A DNA stretch of 64,000 nucleotides from Pseudomonas sp. ANT_H4. GTDB taxonomy: Bacteria; Pseudomonadota; Gammaproteobacteria; Pseudomonadales; Pseudomonadaceae. The translations under genes and the position numbers were made by a program. Location: positions 1 through 64,000 of the forward strand of contig NZ_VOBG01000008.1 of the NCBI RefSeq assembly GCF_008369295.1. The letters run 5' to 3'. The notes below the pieces were generated by a model. That model saw only the letters and a program-made list of their open reading frames with translations, searched no databases and was not told where the DNA came from. Positions 1 to 8,627 of this stretch are shown here, one piece after another (the first letter of the stretch is position 1; each line of letters starts with the position of its first letter).

Positions 1-61
1 GGCGCCGCCGCTCCTGACCCAAAAGCTCACCACTCTTATCGTTGCTATTAGTCATAAACAT
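1..61 (-). CDS. Possible start of a further gene running off the window
   Basis: Downstream of the truncated vgrG on the same strand, an open frame starts at ATG 61 (or ATG 55) and stays open for 20 codons to the window edge. The visible residues are hydrophilic, beginning MFMTNSNDKSGELLG. A weak purine-rich stretch lies about 15 bases upstream. Genes directly after vgrG often encode type VI secretion effectors or adaptors, but nothing in these residues identifies a family. Too little is visible to call a function, and a chance open frame is possible. Confidence 0.3.
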   Translation of the reverse strand, partial: MFMTNSNDKSGELLGQERRR

Positions 62-109
62 AACCGTTTGCCTATCCCTTATCGTAAGGGGGAAACGGTG
101 TCCTGTCTT

Positions 110-1432
110 TCATGGGGCTCGTTCAGTCACCACTACTTCCATGCCGATGCGCGGAATGGTCACTGCACCGAAACCGTCCCCCGCCCAGTTGGATGACACC
201 CGTAGCCAGCAACTGCTCTTGTCACTGCCCAGTTCGGCGCGGTCCCAATGGAACTCGACCTTAACCCGCCCATGTTCATCACAGAATATTTCTTCGCCCA
301 CAGGCCCGGTGACACGGGCAGTCTGACTGACCAATACCGATTTACGCGTGACCAGCGGTGGACGGTAGAACACGTCCCAGGGGATCGCGCTGAAGGTATT
401 GCGGTAACCTTGAGTGAAGCCGTCTTCAGGTTTAACGTCGCTGGTTATTGCTTCCTCCAGTGACTGAGGTTGCTTGCCTGAGTGCGCCACACTGAGCAAC
501 AGCCACAACGAGTTGCATTGCTGACGCGGATGTTCGGTCAGGTTGAAAAAGTGGCCGCTGCGCAGGATCGGCTGGTCGCTTTTACCCTCGGCCAACTGGT
601 AGTCGGTACGGTGCCGCTCCAGGGCCTGCCGGGCAAGCTGTTTGCCGACCTTTTCATTTTTGATCAGCACCGGGTAGCGGTAGTCTTCAAGCGCAGGACT
701 GAACTCGGCAGTGAATTGGCTTTCCAGCAACAGGCTTGGGCGCTTCAAATCATAGCCCCGGCGCGTGATTGTGCTGGTGCGGGTGCTGAACCGCATGGAG
801 AACTGGCTGACGACAGGATGATCCGCTGTCAGGCCGGAGCCTTGCTGATACGGTGTGTCGCCCAGCATGGGAAAACAGGTCTGATCAGCCGCGAACACCA
901 ACTGATGGCCATCCTGATTGTGTTGGTGGTGCCACGAAATCCCGTCCTCGCTGCATAACCTCTGTATCAGTTCGAAATCGCTTTCCCCGTACTGAGTGCA
1001 GTATTCGCGCTCAGGGCTGGTGCTGACATTCAAGGTATACGCATCCCCCTGAATACCGTGGCCGTTGAGTACCTGGGCGATGATTTGTGGCACTGTCAGG
1101 TGCTGGAAAATTCGCTGGTTGTGGCTGAACTGCAAATAGTGCAGAGCGGGCACCAAGGTCAGGTGATAACGGGTTAGGCGCTTACCGGCCTCACCCACGT
1201 ACACATCTTCGATGCGCCCATGAATACCTTCGTCATTCAGGCCAAACTGGAGAAAAGCCGGCTGACTGAGCAGGCTTTCCAGATCGAAATCAGGGGACTC
1301 GCTGACGAGTTCAACCTGGATCGCGTACAAGCTGCTGATAGCTTCAGTGCCGTGAAAGGCCAGTACCTTGAAGTCGTTGCGAACAGTAGGGATCAGTAGC
1401 GCGAAGTGCGCAGCATTAGCCGGCGCGAACAT
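110..1432 (-). CDS. vgrG: Truncated VgrG (type VI secretion spike protein)
   Basis: VgrG trimers form the puncturing tip of the type VI secretion system. The 440-residue product starts MFAPANAAHF, the usual VgrG opening, has the gp27-like base region (residues about 1-380) and enters the gp5-like OB domain (GPVGEEIFCDEHGRVKVEF, then SSNWAGDGFGA and IPRIGMEVVVT). It stops after VVVTERAP, where family members continue with a FLEGDPDQP-type segment and a beta-helical spike, and usually reach 600-700 residues. The start at 1432 has an AAGGA ribosome site 7 bases upstream; an in-frame start at 1477 lacks this support. No tss genes are in the window. Whether the short form still trimerises is unknown. 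It may be a recombination product or a decaying orphan. Confidence 0.8.
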   Translation of the reverse strand: MFAPANAAHFALLIPTVRNDFKVLAFHGTEAISSLYAIQVELVSESPDFDLESLLSQPAFLQFGLNDEGIHGRIEDVYVGEAGKRLTRYHLTLVPALHYLQFSHNQRIFQHLTVPQIIAQVLNGHGIQGDAYTLNVSTSPEREYCTQYGESDFELIQRLCSEDGISWHHQHNQDGHQLVFAADQTCFPMLGDTPYQQGSGLTADHPVVSQFSMRFSTRTSTITRRGYDLKRPSLLLESQFTAEFSPALEDYRYPVLIKNEKVGKQLARQALERHRTDYQLAEGKSDQPILRSGHFFNLTEHPRQQCNSLWLLLSVAHSGKQPQSLEEAITSDVKPEDGFTQGYRNTFSAIPWDVFYRPPLVTRKSVLVSQTARVTGPVGEEIFCDEHGRVKVEFHWDRAELGSDKSSCWLRVSSNWAGDGFGAVTIPRIGMEVVVTERAP

Positions 1433-1477
1433 ACGCTTATCCTTAAGCTGAGAGAGGAGGAAAAACGCGCTGCCCAA

Positions 1478-1905
1478 GCCATACCTAGCCTGAACAAGCT
1501 TAAATTTCCGAGCACGCTAACAAAGCGGCAAAAGAATTGATGTAGGAAACGTCCTAAATTGAGTCAGGGTTTTCAATTATTCAGAATAGTTTCTTCGGCG
1601 AACGACAGAGCCAGCGGAAATGATGCTGAGTTCATTTCCGCACCTGTCTAGGTACCATCCTTGAGATAACCTGTCTGCGGAGAGCTACTTGATAAACACA
1701 AAACCATTCCAGATCTGTCGCAACCAAAGCCCTCTGTGAGCGATGTCGGATGCATATTATTGAATATTGGTAGGGCCATCCTACCAAGGCCGTCATCGAA
1801 TCGACTGCACTTGCCCTCTAGGATTGCTGATATTGGAAAGCAGTTCGCGGTTCACCGCTGGAAATTCCCCGCGCCCGTCAGGGCATGTTCGAGCCACCGC
1901 TGATC
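1478..1905. other. Intergenic region upstream of vgrG, with palindromes
   Basis: No gene is recognised here. It probably holds the vgrG promoter. A strong inverted repeat at 1767-1787 has 8-base arms TTGGTAGG / CCTACCAA around a 5-base loop. A smaller palindrome, TAGGA-AACG-TCCTA, lies near 1542-1555. Base composition is more AT-rich than the flanking genes. Confidence 0.5.
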
Positions 1906-2004
1906 TCCAAGCATCAGTTCCCGACTGACGACGCAGTTATGAAGCTCTTTTATCTTGCATTGAACAACATCAGCAAGAAGTGGACGATGCCGATCAGAGA
2001 CTGG
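1906..2004 (+). pseudogene. IS256-family (mutator) transposase C-terminal fragment
   Basis: The plus-strand frame reads [18 protein letters not shown] followed by [15 protein letters not shown]. This is the conserved near-C-terminal segment of IS256/mutator-type transposases (PTD-A-VK-LYLA----KKWT----W). Homology stops at about 2004. The frame then runs into unrelated codons and reaches its stop inside the 3' end of the permease gene. No catalytic DDE residues and no terminal repeats remain, so this is a relic of a lost insertion rather than a gene. Confidence 0.6.
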
Positions 2005-2057
2005 GTAGAGGGTGTACATACCCCCCAACGCCGCTTACTCAACCTCGGCCCTCAATC

Positions 2058-3446
2058 TTACCGAGCCCTGCGCTTATTCTTGACCCCGTAGCAAACCCAC
2101 ATAAACGCCACCCAAATCGGAATCGCATACACCGACACCTGAATCCCTGGAATCAGCAGCATGATGCCCAGGATAAACACCACAAACGCCAAGCAGATGT
2201 AGTTGCCATACGGATACCAGAGCGCCTTGAATAACGGCACCTGCCCCGTCCGATTCATATGCTGGCGAAACTTGAAATGCGAAAAACTGATCATCGCCCA
2301 GTTGATCACCAGCGTCGCAACCACCAACGACATCAACAGTTCCAGCGCATGTTGCGGGATCAGGTAGTTCATCAGCACCGCGACAAACGTAATCGCCGCC
2401 GACGCCAGGATCGAACGCACCGGCACGCCGCGCTTGTCGATCTTCGCCAGAACCCTGGGCGCGTCGCCCTGCTCGGCCATGCCCAGCAGCATACGGCTAT
2501 TACAGTAGGTGCCGCTGTTGTACACCGACAGCGCTGCCGTCAGCACGACGAAGTTGAGGATGTGCGCGGCGGTGTTGCTGCCCAGCATCGAGAACACTTG
2601 GACGAACGGGCTGCTGCTATAGGCATCGCCGGAGGCGTTGAGGGTCACCAGCAAGCTGTCCCACGGCGTAAGTGACAACAGCACGACGAGGGCGCCGATG
2701 TAGAAAATCAGAATCCGGTAGATCACCTGGTTGATGGCCTTGGGAATCACGGTTCGTGGCTGGTCCGCTTCAGCAGCGGTGAAGCCGAGCATTTCCAGGC
2801 CGCCGAAGGAAAACATGATGATCGCCATGGCCATCACCAAACCACCGACGCCGTGGGGAAAGAAGCCGCCGTGTTCCCACAGGTTGGTCACCGAGGCTTG
2901 TGGCCCGCCATTGCCGCTGACCAGCAGGTAGCTGCCCAGGGCTATCATGCCGATGATGGCGATCACCTTGATGATTGCAAACCAGAATTCTGCCTCGCCA
3001 AAGACTTTGACGTTGGCCAGGTTGATCGCGTTGATCATCACGAAAAATACGGCCGCCGAGGCCCAGGTCGGGACATCTGGCCACCAGTAATGCACGTATT
3101 TGCCGACAGCCGTAAGCTCCGACATGCCCACCAGGATGTAGAGAATCCAGCAGTTCCAGCCCGACAGGAAGCCGGCGAATCCGCCCCAATACTTGTGGGC
3201 AAAGTGACTGAAGGAACCGGCTACCGGCTCTTCGACGATCATTTCGCCGAGCTGGCGCATGATCATGAAGGCGATAAAGCCGCAGATGGCGTAGCCGAGG
3301 ATCATCGACGGCCCGGCGGACTTCAGCACGCCGGCCGACCCCAGGAACAGACCCGTACCAATCGCGCCACCGAGGGCGATCAGTTGAATATGACGATTTT
3401 TCAGGCCGCGCTTCAGTTCACCTGAATGCGAGTTGGGTTCACTCAT
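2058..3446 (-). CDS. aroP: AroP-type aromatic amino-acid permease (APC family)
   Basis: Inner-membrane proton symporter of the amino acid/polyamine/organocation superfamily, predicted to import phenylalanine, tyrosine and/or tryptophan. The 462-residue product opens with the AroP/PheP signature [20 protein letters not shown], followed by [21 protein letters not shown] and [16 protein letters not shown], and has about 12 hydrophobic segments. Length matches E. coli AroP (about 457). It stands alone on the minus strand, divergent from the peptide/M29-like pair. Close paralogues (PheP, GABA and proline permeases) share much of the sequence, so the exact substrate is inferred. Confidence 0.85.
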   Translation of the reverse strand: MSEPNSHSGELKRGLKNRHIQLIALGGAIGTGLFLGSAGVLKSAGPSMILGYAICGFIAFMIMRQLGEMIVEEPVAGSFSHFAHKYWGGFAGFLSGWNCWILYILVGMSELTAVGKYVHYWWPDVPTWASAAVFFVMINAINLANVKVFGEAEFWFAIIKVIAIIGMIALGSYLLVSGNGGPQASVTNLWEHGGFFPHGVGGLVMAMAIIMFSFGGLEMLGFTAAEADQPRTVIPKAINQVIYRILIFYIGALVVLLSLTPWDSLLVTLNASGDAYSSSPFVQVFSMLGSNTAAHILNFVVLTAALSVYNSGTYCNSRMLLGMAEQGDAPRVLAKIDKRGVPVRSILASAAITFVAVLMNYLIPQHALELLMSLVVATLVINWAMISFSHFKFRQHMNRTGQVPLFKALWYPYGNYICLAFVVFILGIMLLIPGIQVSVYAIPIWVAFMWVCYGVKNKRRAR

Positions 3447-3873
3447 GAAAAAGGCCTCACGCCAGTGTTTGATGATGTTCGTTGCACGTTGCTACCCCGG
3501 TAACGTAATCGGGAAGCGCCGATCAAACCCCAACACAGTAAAAAATCCGCGCATTGTACACCGCAAAACCCACTCGGACCGAACTCCGAGTTTCACCGAC
3601 CAGTTATCTGCAGGTGTCTGTTCAGCACTCGCTGAGGCAAATTCGTGCGACAACAGGAAATTGGCGAAGGATCTTTCCTGCTGACAACTCCCAGCTAGAC
3701 CACTGTTTTCAATTGATAAAAACAAGCACGAAAAAACAGAAAAATTTATCCAAATGGAACCGTGTCAATATATTTTTTGCATTATGAAACGCTCTCGCCT
3801 AGGTTCTTTCCACTTGCTCAACGAAGCCCGTTGGCATGTCCGCCCTCAAACAACGTCCTCTAGGAGATTCACC
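3447..3873. other. Divergent intergenic region between aroP and the peptide gene
   Basis: This holds the promoters of aroP (leftward) and of the small peptide gene (rightward). An inverted repeat ACTCGG / CCGAGT (8-base loop) lies near 3570-3590. The part nearest the peptide gene (about 3715-3800) is markedly AT-rich, including a TATATT run near 3768, and may hold its promoter, but no clear -35/-10 pair is visible. No further gene is recognised. Confidence 0.4.
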
Positions 3874-4011
3874 ATGCAAGCACTGGAAACCGACCTGGAA
3901 ACCGAACTGCAACTCGACGATTGGTTTGAAGCGCCGACCCATGAGGCCGCCGTTGAAATGATGCAAGCCGATGCCGTTGTGCCATTTGGCACGGCGATGT
4001 GGCCTTTCTGA
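3874..4011 (+). CDS. 45-residue acidic peptide, possible RiPP-type precursor
   Basis: The start at 3874 has a good ribosome site (AGGAG, 7 bases before ATG). The product has 45 residues. Residues 1-34 are strongly acidic: ten Asp/Glu against a single His and no Lys or Arg. The C-terminus is hydrophobic and aromatic, ending VVPFGTAMWPF. This acidic leader plus short aromatic tail resembles precursor peptides of ribosomally made, modified products, but no known family is recognised. The next gene, 74 bases downstream on the same strand, encodes an M29-peptidase-fold protein. A hairpin lies between them, as expected if the peptide is made in excess over the enzyme. The coding call rests on the ribosome site, composition and context; the function is inference. 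Confidence 0.6.
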   Translation: MQALETDLETELQLDDWFEAPTHEAAVEMMQADAVVPFGTAMWPF

Positions 4012-4027
4012 CCTGATCAGCCATCCG

Positions 4028-4053
4028 GGCAGATGCGGTGCGCCACATCTGCC
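4028..4053 (+). terminator. Intercistronic hairpin, possible attenuator
   Basis: Perfect 8-base arms GGCAGATG / CATCTGCC surround a 10-base loop between the peptide gene and the M29-like gene. No T-run follows, so it looks more like an mRNA-stabilising or partial-termination structure than a full terminator. Confidence 0.45.
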
Positions 4054-4085
4054 ACTCCTACCGAAGGCTTTGAAGGAAGGACGTC

Positions 4086-5045
4086 ATGGACAAGGCCCGC
4101 GCCGTTGAACATTTTCTCTACTACCTCGCCCATCACCCGGCCCTGACCGGCGTTCACCACCCCACCGTGCTCGTGGGCTACACCGAGCGCTATGAAGCCA
4201 TCACTCAAGCGATCACCCAAGGCAGTGCCGCCCGATTCAACTTCCAGCTGCAGCGCCTGGAGCTTGCGCCCAATGAAGCTCTGGCCAAGTCCATCGAAGA
4301 CTGCGACCTGTACATGTTTCTCTACGATTCCTCGACCTTGCCCAACCCGCGCGCCGAAGGTCCAGACTTTATTCGTGCCCTGCAAGACGTGATGGCCGAG
4401 CACTGGAAAAAGTCCCTGCTGCTCAAGGACTATGGCGACTATTTCTACGACACCTTCAGCGTCGCCCCACAGCGCATTGCCGACCTCAACGCCACACTCA
4501 TCCGGCGCATGTCCCAGGCCAGCGTGTTGAGCTTTACCGACGAACATGGCTCGCGCCTTGAGGCGCCCATGAGCAGCATCAAGAAGTGGACCAATATCAA
4601 CGGCGTCGGCAACCACGACCTGGCCCCCGGTGAGATCGCGACCCACAGCGAAGCCATCAACGGCCAAGTCAAGTTTGTTGGCACCTTCCTCAGCACCATT
4701 CCCTTCGCCCGCAAATACGGCGTGCTGCAATCACCGCTAGAATTGTGGATTGAGAACTCGACCATCTGCACCGTCGCCACTGATGTGCCGGGGCTGGCGG
4801 ATGATTTCAACAAATACCTGAATGCCAACCCTTCCAACCGTCGGGTGGAGGAGCTGGGTATTGGTACAAATGAAGGGGTCAAGGATCTGTATGCGCGTAA
4901 TGCTGGCTTTGAGGAGCGCCACTGCGGGCTGCATTTGGGTCTGGGCGGCGGCCAGAAAGGCAGCCATCACTTGGATTTAATCTTTGCCAGTGGCGTGTTG
5001 GCGCTGGATGACAAGCCGGTGTTTGACGGGGCCTTTGTGTTTTAG
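4086..5045 (+). CDS. M29-aminopeptidase-fold protein, partner of the upstream peptide
   Basis: 319 residues. The C-terminal half carries the motif series of the M29 aminopeptidase/NicX-like metalloenzyme fold: APGEIATHSEAINGQV (Glu183), RRVEELGIGTNEG (Glu255/256), EERHCGLHLGLGGG (His283) and GSHHLDLIFASG (His295, Asp297), ending in an LDD-KPVFDGAF strand like that of NicX. The Glu/His/Asp residues that bind metal in this family thus appear present. The N-terminal 150 residues are less typical. Translation has a very strong GAAGGAAGG ribosome site. The gene forms a two-gene unit with the 45-residue peptide and is closed by a terminator. It could be a peptidase that matures the peptide, a peptide-modifying enzyme, or a dioxygenase-like hydrolase; the substrate is not known. 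Confidence 0.7.
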   Translation: MDKARAVEHFLYYLAHHPALTGVHHPTVLVGYTERYEAITQAITQGSAARFNFQLQRLELAPNEALAKSIEDCDLYMFLYDSSTLPNPRAEGPDFIRALQDVMAEHWKKSLLLKDYGDYFYDTFSVAPQRIADLNATLIRRMSQASVLSFTDEHGSRLEAPMSSIKKWTNINGVGNHDLAPGEIATHSEAINGQVKFVGTFLSTIPFARKYGVLQSPLELWIENSTICTVATDVPGLADDFNKYLNANPSNRRVEELGIGTNEGVKDLYARNAGFEERHCGLHLGLGGGQKGSHHLDLIFASGVLALDDKPVFDGAFVF

Positions 5046-5061
5046 GACCAGCCTCAAGCAA

Positions 5062-5096
5062 AAAAAAGCGCCAACTCAAGAGTTGGCGCTTTTTTC
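5062..5096. terminator. Bidirectional rho-independent terminator
   Basis: A-run, then GCGCCAACT / AGTTGGCGC stem with a CAAG loop, then T-run. It sits between the convergent M29-like gene and rluB and can serve both. Confidence 0.85.
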
Positions 5097-5129
5097 TTAC
5101 AGCTTGAAGCTTAACGCTTGCAGCTGCCC

Positions 5130-6377
5130 TTAAGGCTTCTTGCGACCAAAACCTGGACGTTGGCCGGAACCGGCCGGTGCACCACGACGCTTGCCCGATG
5201 GCGCATCATCCACCAACTTCAGCCCCGGACGCTTTTTCGGCGCGGGCTTGGCTGGCCGCTTGGTGCTGGCGCTGTCGGACGAACGATCCGCCGCAGGCGC
5301 ACCACGACCAGGCTCGCCACGATTGCCGCGACCGCCCGTTGGCGCCTCACCACGGCCGGCCGGACGCGACGGGCGTGGAGCACGTTCGCCGTCCTGACGA
5401 GCAGGAGCCGAAGGACGACGCTCGCCTTCAATGTGCGGCTCACGGGAGATACGACCGCCAGTCGCCGGTGCATCCAATGCCGGGCGCAAGGCACGAGGGG
5501 CAACGCGCTCGGTACGCGCCACAGGACGCGACGACTTGCGCTGCATGCGCTCAAGCTTATCTTTGCTCTTGGCGTTCATCTGCGGCATGGACACAGGCGT
5601 CAGGCCCACTTCGGCACTGAGGATGTCGACTTCGTACTGGCTCATTTCGCGCCAGCGGCCCATCGGCAGGTCGGAGTTGAGGAACACCGGACCGAAACGC
5701 ACGCGCTTCAGGCGGCTGACCACCAGGCCCTGGGATTCCCACAGACGACGTACTTCACGGTTACGACCTTCCATCACCACGCAGTGGTACCAATGGTTGA
5801 AACCTTCGCCGCCTGGAGCCTGCTTGATGTCGGTGAACTTGGCCGGGCCATCTTCCAGCACCACGCCAGCTTTCAGGCGCGCGATCATGTCGTCATCGAC
5901 TTCGCCACGAACACGTACCGCGTATTCACGGTCCATTTCGTAGGACGGGTGCATCAGGCGGTTGGCCAGTTCACCGTCAGTGGTGAACATCAACAGACCC
6001 GTGGTGTTGATGTCGAGACGGCCGATGTTGATCCAGCGACCTTCTTTAGGGCGCGGCATCTTGTCGAATACGGTTGGGCGGCCTTCCGGGTCGTCACGGG
6101 TGCAGATTTCGCCATCGGGCTTGTTGTACATGATGACGCGGCGCACCGATTCGGCGGCCTCTTCACGCTTGATGACCTTCCCATCGATGCTGATGGCGTC
6201 GTGCAGGTCGACCCGCTGACCGAGGGTGGCGTCAACGCCATTGACCTTGATCCGCTTCTGGGTGATCCAGGCTTCAACGTCGCGGCGTGAGCCGACGCCG
6301 ATACGGGCGAGGACTTTCTGCAGCTTTTCGCCTGCGGGGCCGATTTCCTGGCTGTCTTTCTGGTCTTGGTCACTCAT
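5130..6377 (-). CDS. rluB: 23S rRNA pseudouridine(2605) synthase RluB
   Basis: Converts U2605 of 23S rRNA to pseudouridine. An S4 RNA-binding domain (EKLQKVLARIGVGSRRDVE, residues about 18-75) is followed by the RsuA/RluB catalytic domain with the conserved motif GRLDINTTGLLMFTTDGEL, including the nucleophilic Asp, and NREVRRLWES. After about residue 260 comes a long low-complexity tail rich in Arg, Pro, Gly and Ala, longer than in E. coli RluB (291 residues) but usual in Pseudomonas. I chose ATG 6377 because GGAGG lies 8 bases upstream; a GTG at 6386 lies inside that ribosome site. RluE/RsuA are alternatives, but the overall sequence fits RluB. Confidence 0.9.
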   Translation of the reverse strand: MSDQDQKDSQEIGPAGEKLQKVLARIGVGSRRDVEAWITQKRIKVNGVDATLGQRVDLHDAISIDGKVIKREEAAESVRRVIMYNKPDGEICTRDDPEGRPTVFDKMPRPKEGRWINIGRLDINTTGLLMFTTDGELANRLMHPSYEMDREYAVRVRGEVDDDMIARLKAGVVLEDGPAKFTDIKQAPGGEGFNHWYHCVVMEGRNREVRRLWESQGLVVSRLKRVRFGPVFLNSDLPMGRWREMSQYEVDILSAEVGLTPVSMPQMNAKSKDKLERMQRKSSRPVARTERVAPRALRPALDAPATGGRISREPHIEGERRPSAPARQDGERAPRPSRPAGRGEAPTGGRGNRGEPGRGAPAADRSSDSASTKRPAKPAPKKRPGLKLVDDAPSGKRRGAPAGSGQRPGFGRKKP

Positions 6378-6520
6378 CTTAAGCACCTCCCGGTGTGTCG
6401 ATTCAGGCTTGGCCTGAAGATAGTAAAAGCTGGGCTTCTGGCGAACGCATCGCCAAAGGGTCGCGAATCATACGCGTAAGGCGCACGTTGCGCATCAGAG
6501 ACTAGCCGATAAGGACGCTG

Positions 6521-6712
6521 TCATTTGCTTTTCCGCCGACCGGTGGCGTCCAGGGCGATCAGGCGCAGCTGGGCTTCGGCCAACACCGTGCGCTTGTCGA
6601 CCTTGTCGAGTTTCTTCCAGGTGCGGATCTCGCGTTTGCTGCGGCCACAGCCGACGCAGATATCGTCGCTGAACTTGCAGATGCTGATGCAGGGGTCTTT
6701 GGTGGAGCTCAT
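6521..6712 (-). CDS. DUF1289 small cysteine-rich protein
   Basis: 63 residues with the DUF1289 pattern CISICKFSDDICVGCGRS near the N-terminus: four cysteines likely to bind a metal, followed by REIRTWKKLDK. Many members occur beside unrelated genes, and their function is not established. The start has an AGGAG site spaced well from ATG 6712. It lies between scpB and rluB, all on the minus strand, and is separated from scpB by a REPIN. Confidence 0.85.
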   Translation of the reverse strand: MSSTKDPCISICKFSDDICVGCGRSKREIRTWKKLDKVDKRTVLAEAQLRLIALDATGRRKSK

Positions 6713-6741
6713 ATGAGTTCTCCTGTAGGCGACGATTCAAG

Positions 6742-6830
6742 TGTGGGAGCGGGCTTGCTCGCGAATGCGGCGGGTCAGCCATGCATCCGGCGACTGACAC
6801 ACTGCATTCGCGAGCAAGCCCGCTCCCACA
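6742..6830. repeat. REPIN (paired inverted REP palindromes)
   Basis: The left end TGTGGGAGCGGGCTTGCTCG is mirrored by its reverse complement at the right end, with about 40 unrelated bases between. This is the classic Pseudomonas REP doublet, spread by a RAYT transposase encoded elsewhere. Confidence 0.85.
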
Positions 6831-6842
6831 TTTTGTTCTGCG

Positions 6843-7796
6843 TCAGTCTTCGAATTCGCGTCGCTCGTTTTCGATGGCTTCGGCCAGGGCCCGGGCTTCG
6901 TCTTCTTCGTCGCTCAGCGGCGGTTGTTCGAGGGCGGCAACAGCAGCCAGGAGTTTTGCACGGGCTTGGGCGACGCCGAGGATGTCTTCTTCGGGCTCGG
7001 GCTCGGCTTCAACGTCGACGGGCGGCTCAACCTCAACGTTCAGTTGCAGCTCAGGCCCAGGCTCACCGTCACTCACCACGCCATCACGCAACAAATCATC
7101 GAAGTCAGTCTTGATCCCCTGCTCCATGTCGTCCAGTTCCAGCAACAACGTATGGAAACTGGTTTCGTCCTTCGCCTCCTCCGGCTCGGCGCTGGCGTCG
7201 GCCAATTCCTGCAATGCAGCCGGGACTGGGGCATCGTCAAAGTCCAGCACTGGATCAGGTTCCAGCTCCCGCAGTTCGGCCAACGGCGGCAAATCGTCGA
7301 GATTTTTCAGGTTGAAGTGATCAAGAAACACTTTGGTGGTGGCAAACATCGCCGGCTTACCGGGCACATCGCGGTAGCCGACGACCCTGATCCACTCGCG
7401 CTCCAGCAACGTCTTGACAATATGGCTGTTGACCGCCACGCCACGCACATCTTCGATCTCGCCCCGGGTGATCGGCTGGCGGTAAGCAATCAGCGCCATG
7501 GTCTCCAGCATCGCCCGTGAATAGCGCTGCGGGCGTTCTTCCCACAGGCGGCCAACCCACGGCGAAAATTTCTCGCGAATTTGCAGGCGATAACCCGACG
7601 CCACTTCCCGCAACTCAAAGGCCCTTCCGTCGCAGGACTTGCGCAAGATTTCCAGGGCCTTCTTGAACACCGGCGGTTCCGGACGCTCGGCCTCTTCAAA
7701 CAGTTCGAACAAGCGCTCCAGCGATTGCGGCTTGCCCGAGGCCAAGAGAAAGGCTTCCAGCAGCGGGGCCAGTTCGCGGGGTTCTGTCAGATTCAT
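6843..7796 (-). CDS. scpB: Chromosome segregation/condensation protein ScpB
   Basis: Accessory subunit that binds ScpA and regulates the Smc condensin complex. The N-terminal two thirds (residues about 8-190) match ScpB winged-helix domains, with LLEAFLLASGKPQSLERL, the signature ALIAYRQPITRGEIEDVRGV, and VPGKPAMFATT. The C-terminal 120 residues are very acidic and low in complexity (many Glu, Asp, Pro), so the 317-residue product exceeds the typical ScpB length of about 200. This acidic tail is common in Pseudomonas. It follows scpA by 12 bases and is almost certainly co-transcribed with it. Confidence 0.92.
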   Translation of the reverse strand: MNLTEPRELAPLLEAFLLASGKPQSLERLFELFEEAERPEPPVFKKALEILRKSCDGRAFELREVASGYRLQIREKFSPWVGRLWEERPQRYSRAMLETMALIAYRQPITRGEIEDVRGVAVNSHIVKTLLEREWIRVVGYRDVPGKPAMFATTKVFLDHFNLKNLDDLPPLAELRELEPDPVLDFDDAPVPAALQELADASAEPEEAKDETSFHTLLLELDDMEQGIKTDFDDLLRDGVVSDGEPGPELQLNVEVEPPVDVEAEPEPEEDILGVAQARAKLLAAVAALEQPPLSDEEDEARALAEAIENERREFED

Positions 7797-7808
7797 CGAT
7801 TCAGCTCT

Positions 7809-8627
7809 TTATTCGGCTCGCGCCCGCACGTGGATAGCCGTAAAAGGCTCATTCTGGACCAGCTCAACCAAGGATTCCTTGACCAGTTCGAGGATCGCCA
7901 TAAAGGTCACTACCACTCCCAGGCGCCCCTCTTCCTTGGTAAACAGCTCGACAAACGGTACAAAACCGCCGCCCTTGAGACGCTCCAGCACATCACTCAT
8001 GCGCTCGCGGGTGGATAAGGCTTCGCGGCTGACCTGGTGGCTTTCAAACATGTCGCCCCGGCGCAGCACCTCGGCCATGGACATCAGCAATTCTTCCAGG
8101 CTCACGTCCGGCAACAGCTTGCGCGCACGGGCCTCTGGGGCATCAAGTTTGGGCACCACCACGTCGCGGCCAACGCGGCTCAAGCCGTCGATGCCTTCGG
8201 CGGCGGCCTTGAAGCGCTCGTATTCCTGCAGACGACGGATCAGTTCGGCGCGGGGGTCATCTTCTTCCGCCTCGATGGTTTCCGAACGAGGCAGCAACAT
8301 GCGCGACTTGATCTCCGCCAGCATGGCCGCCATCACCAGGTACTCGGCGGCTAATTCCAGGCGTACCGTCTGCATCAACTCGACATAGCCCATGTACTGG
8401 CGGGTAATTTCCGCCACCGGGATGTCGAGGATGTTGATGTTCTGCTTGCGGATCAAGTACAGCAGCAAGTCCAGCGGGCCTTCAAAGGCTTCAAGGAAGA
8501 CTTCCAGGGCGTCCGGCGGGATGTACAGGTCCAGCGGCATTTCCATGACCGCCTGGCCGTAGACCATGGCGAATGGCAGCTCCTGCTGGGCTCCGGCCTG
8601 GCTGTCGACGGCTTCCACAGCCGGCAT
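7809..8627 (-). CDS. scpA: Chromosome segregation/condensation protein ScpA
   Basis: Kleisin subunit that bridges the Smc heads. The signature FLEAFEGPLDLLLYLIRKQN is followed by ILDIPVAEITRQYM, LAAEYLVMAAMLAEIKSRML, and a C-terminal winged helix (VVVTFMAILELVKE). The start at 8627 abuts the stop of the upstream yciO-type gene (TGA-ATG), implying coupled translation. Internal Met codons at residues 21, 28 and 30 are possible alternative starts, since many homologues begin close to the FLEAFEGP motif. Length 272 residues. Confidence 0.92.
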   Translation of the reverse strand: MPAVEAVDSQAGAQQELPFAMVYGQAVMEMPLDLYIPPDALEVFLEAFEGPLDLLLYLIRKQNINILDIPVAEITRQYMGYVELMQTVRLELAAEYLVMAAMLAEIKSRMLLPRSETIEAEEDDPRAELIRRLQEYERFKAAAEGIDGLSRVGRDVVVPKLDAPEARARKLLPDVSLEELLMSMAEVLRRGDMFESHQVSREALSTRERMSDVLERLKGGGFVPFVELFTKEEGRLGVVVTFMAILELVKESLVELVQNEPFTAIHVRARAE

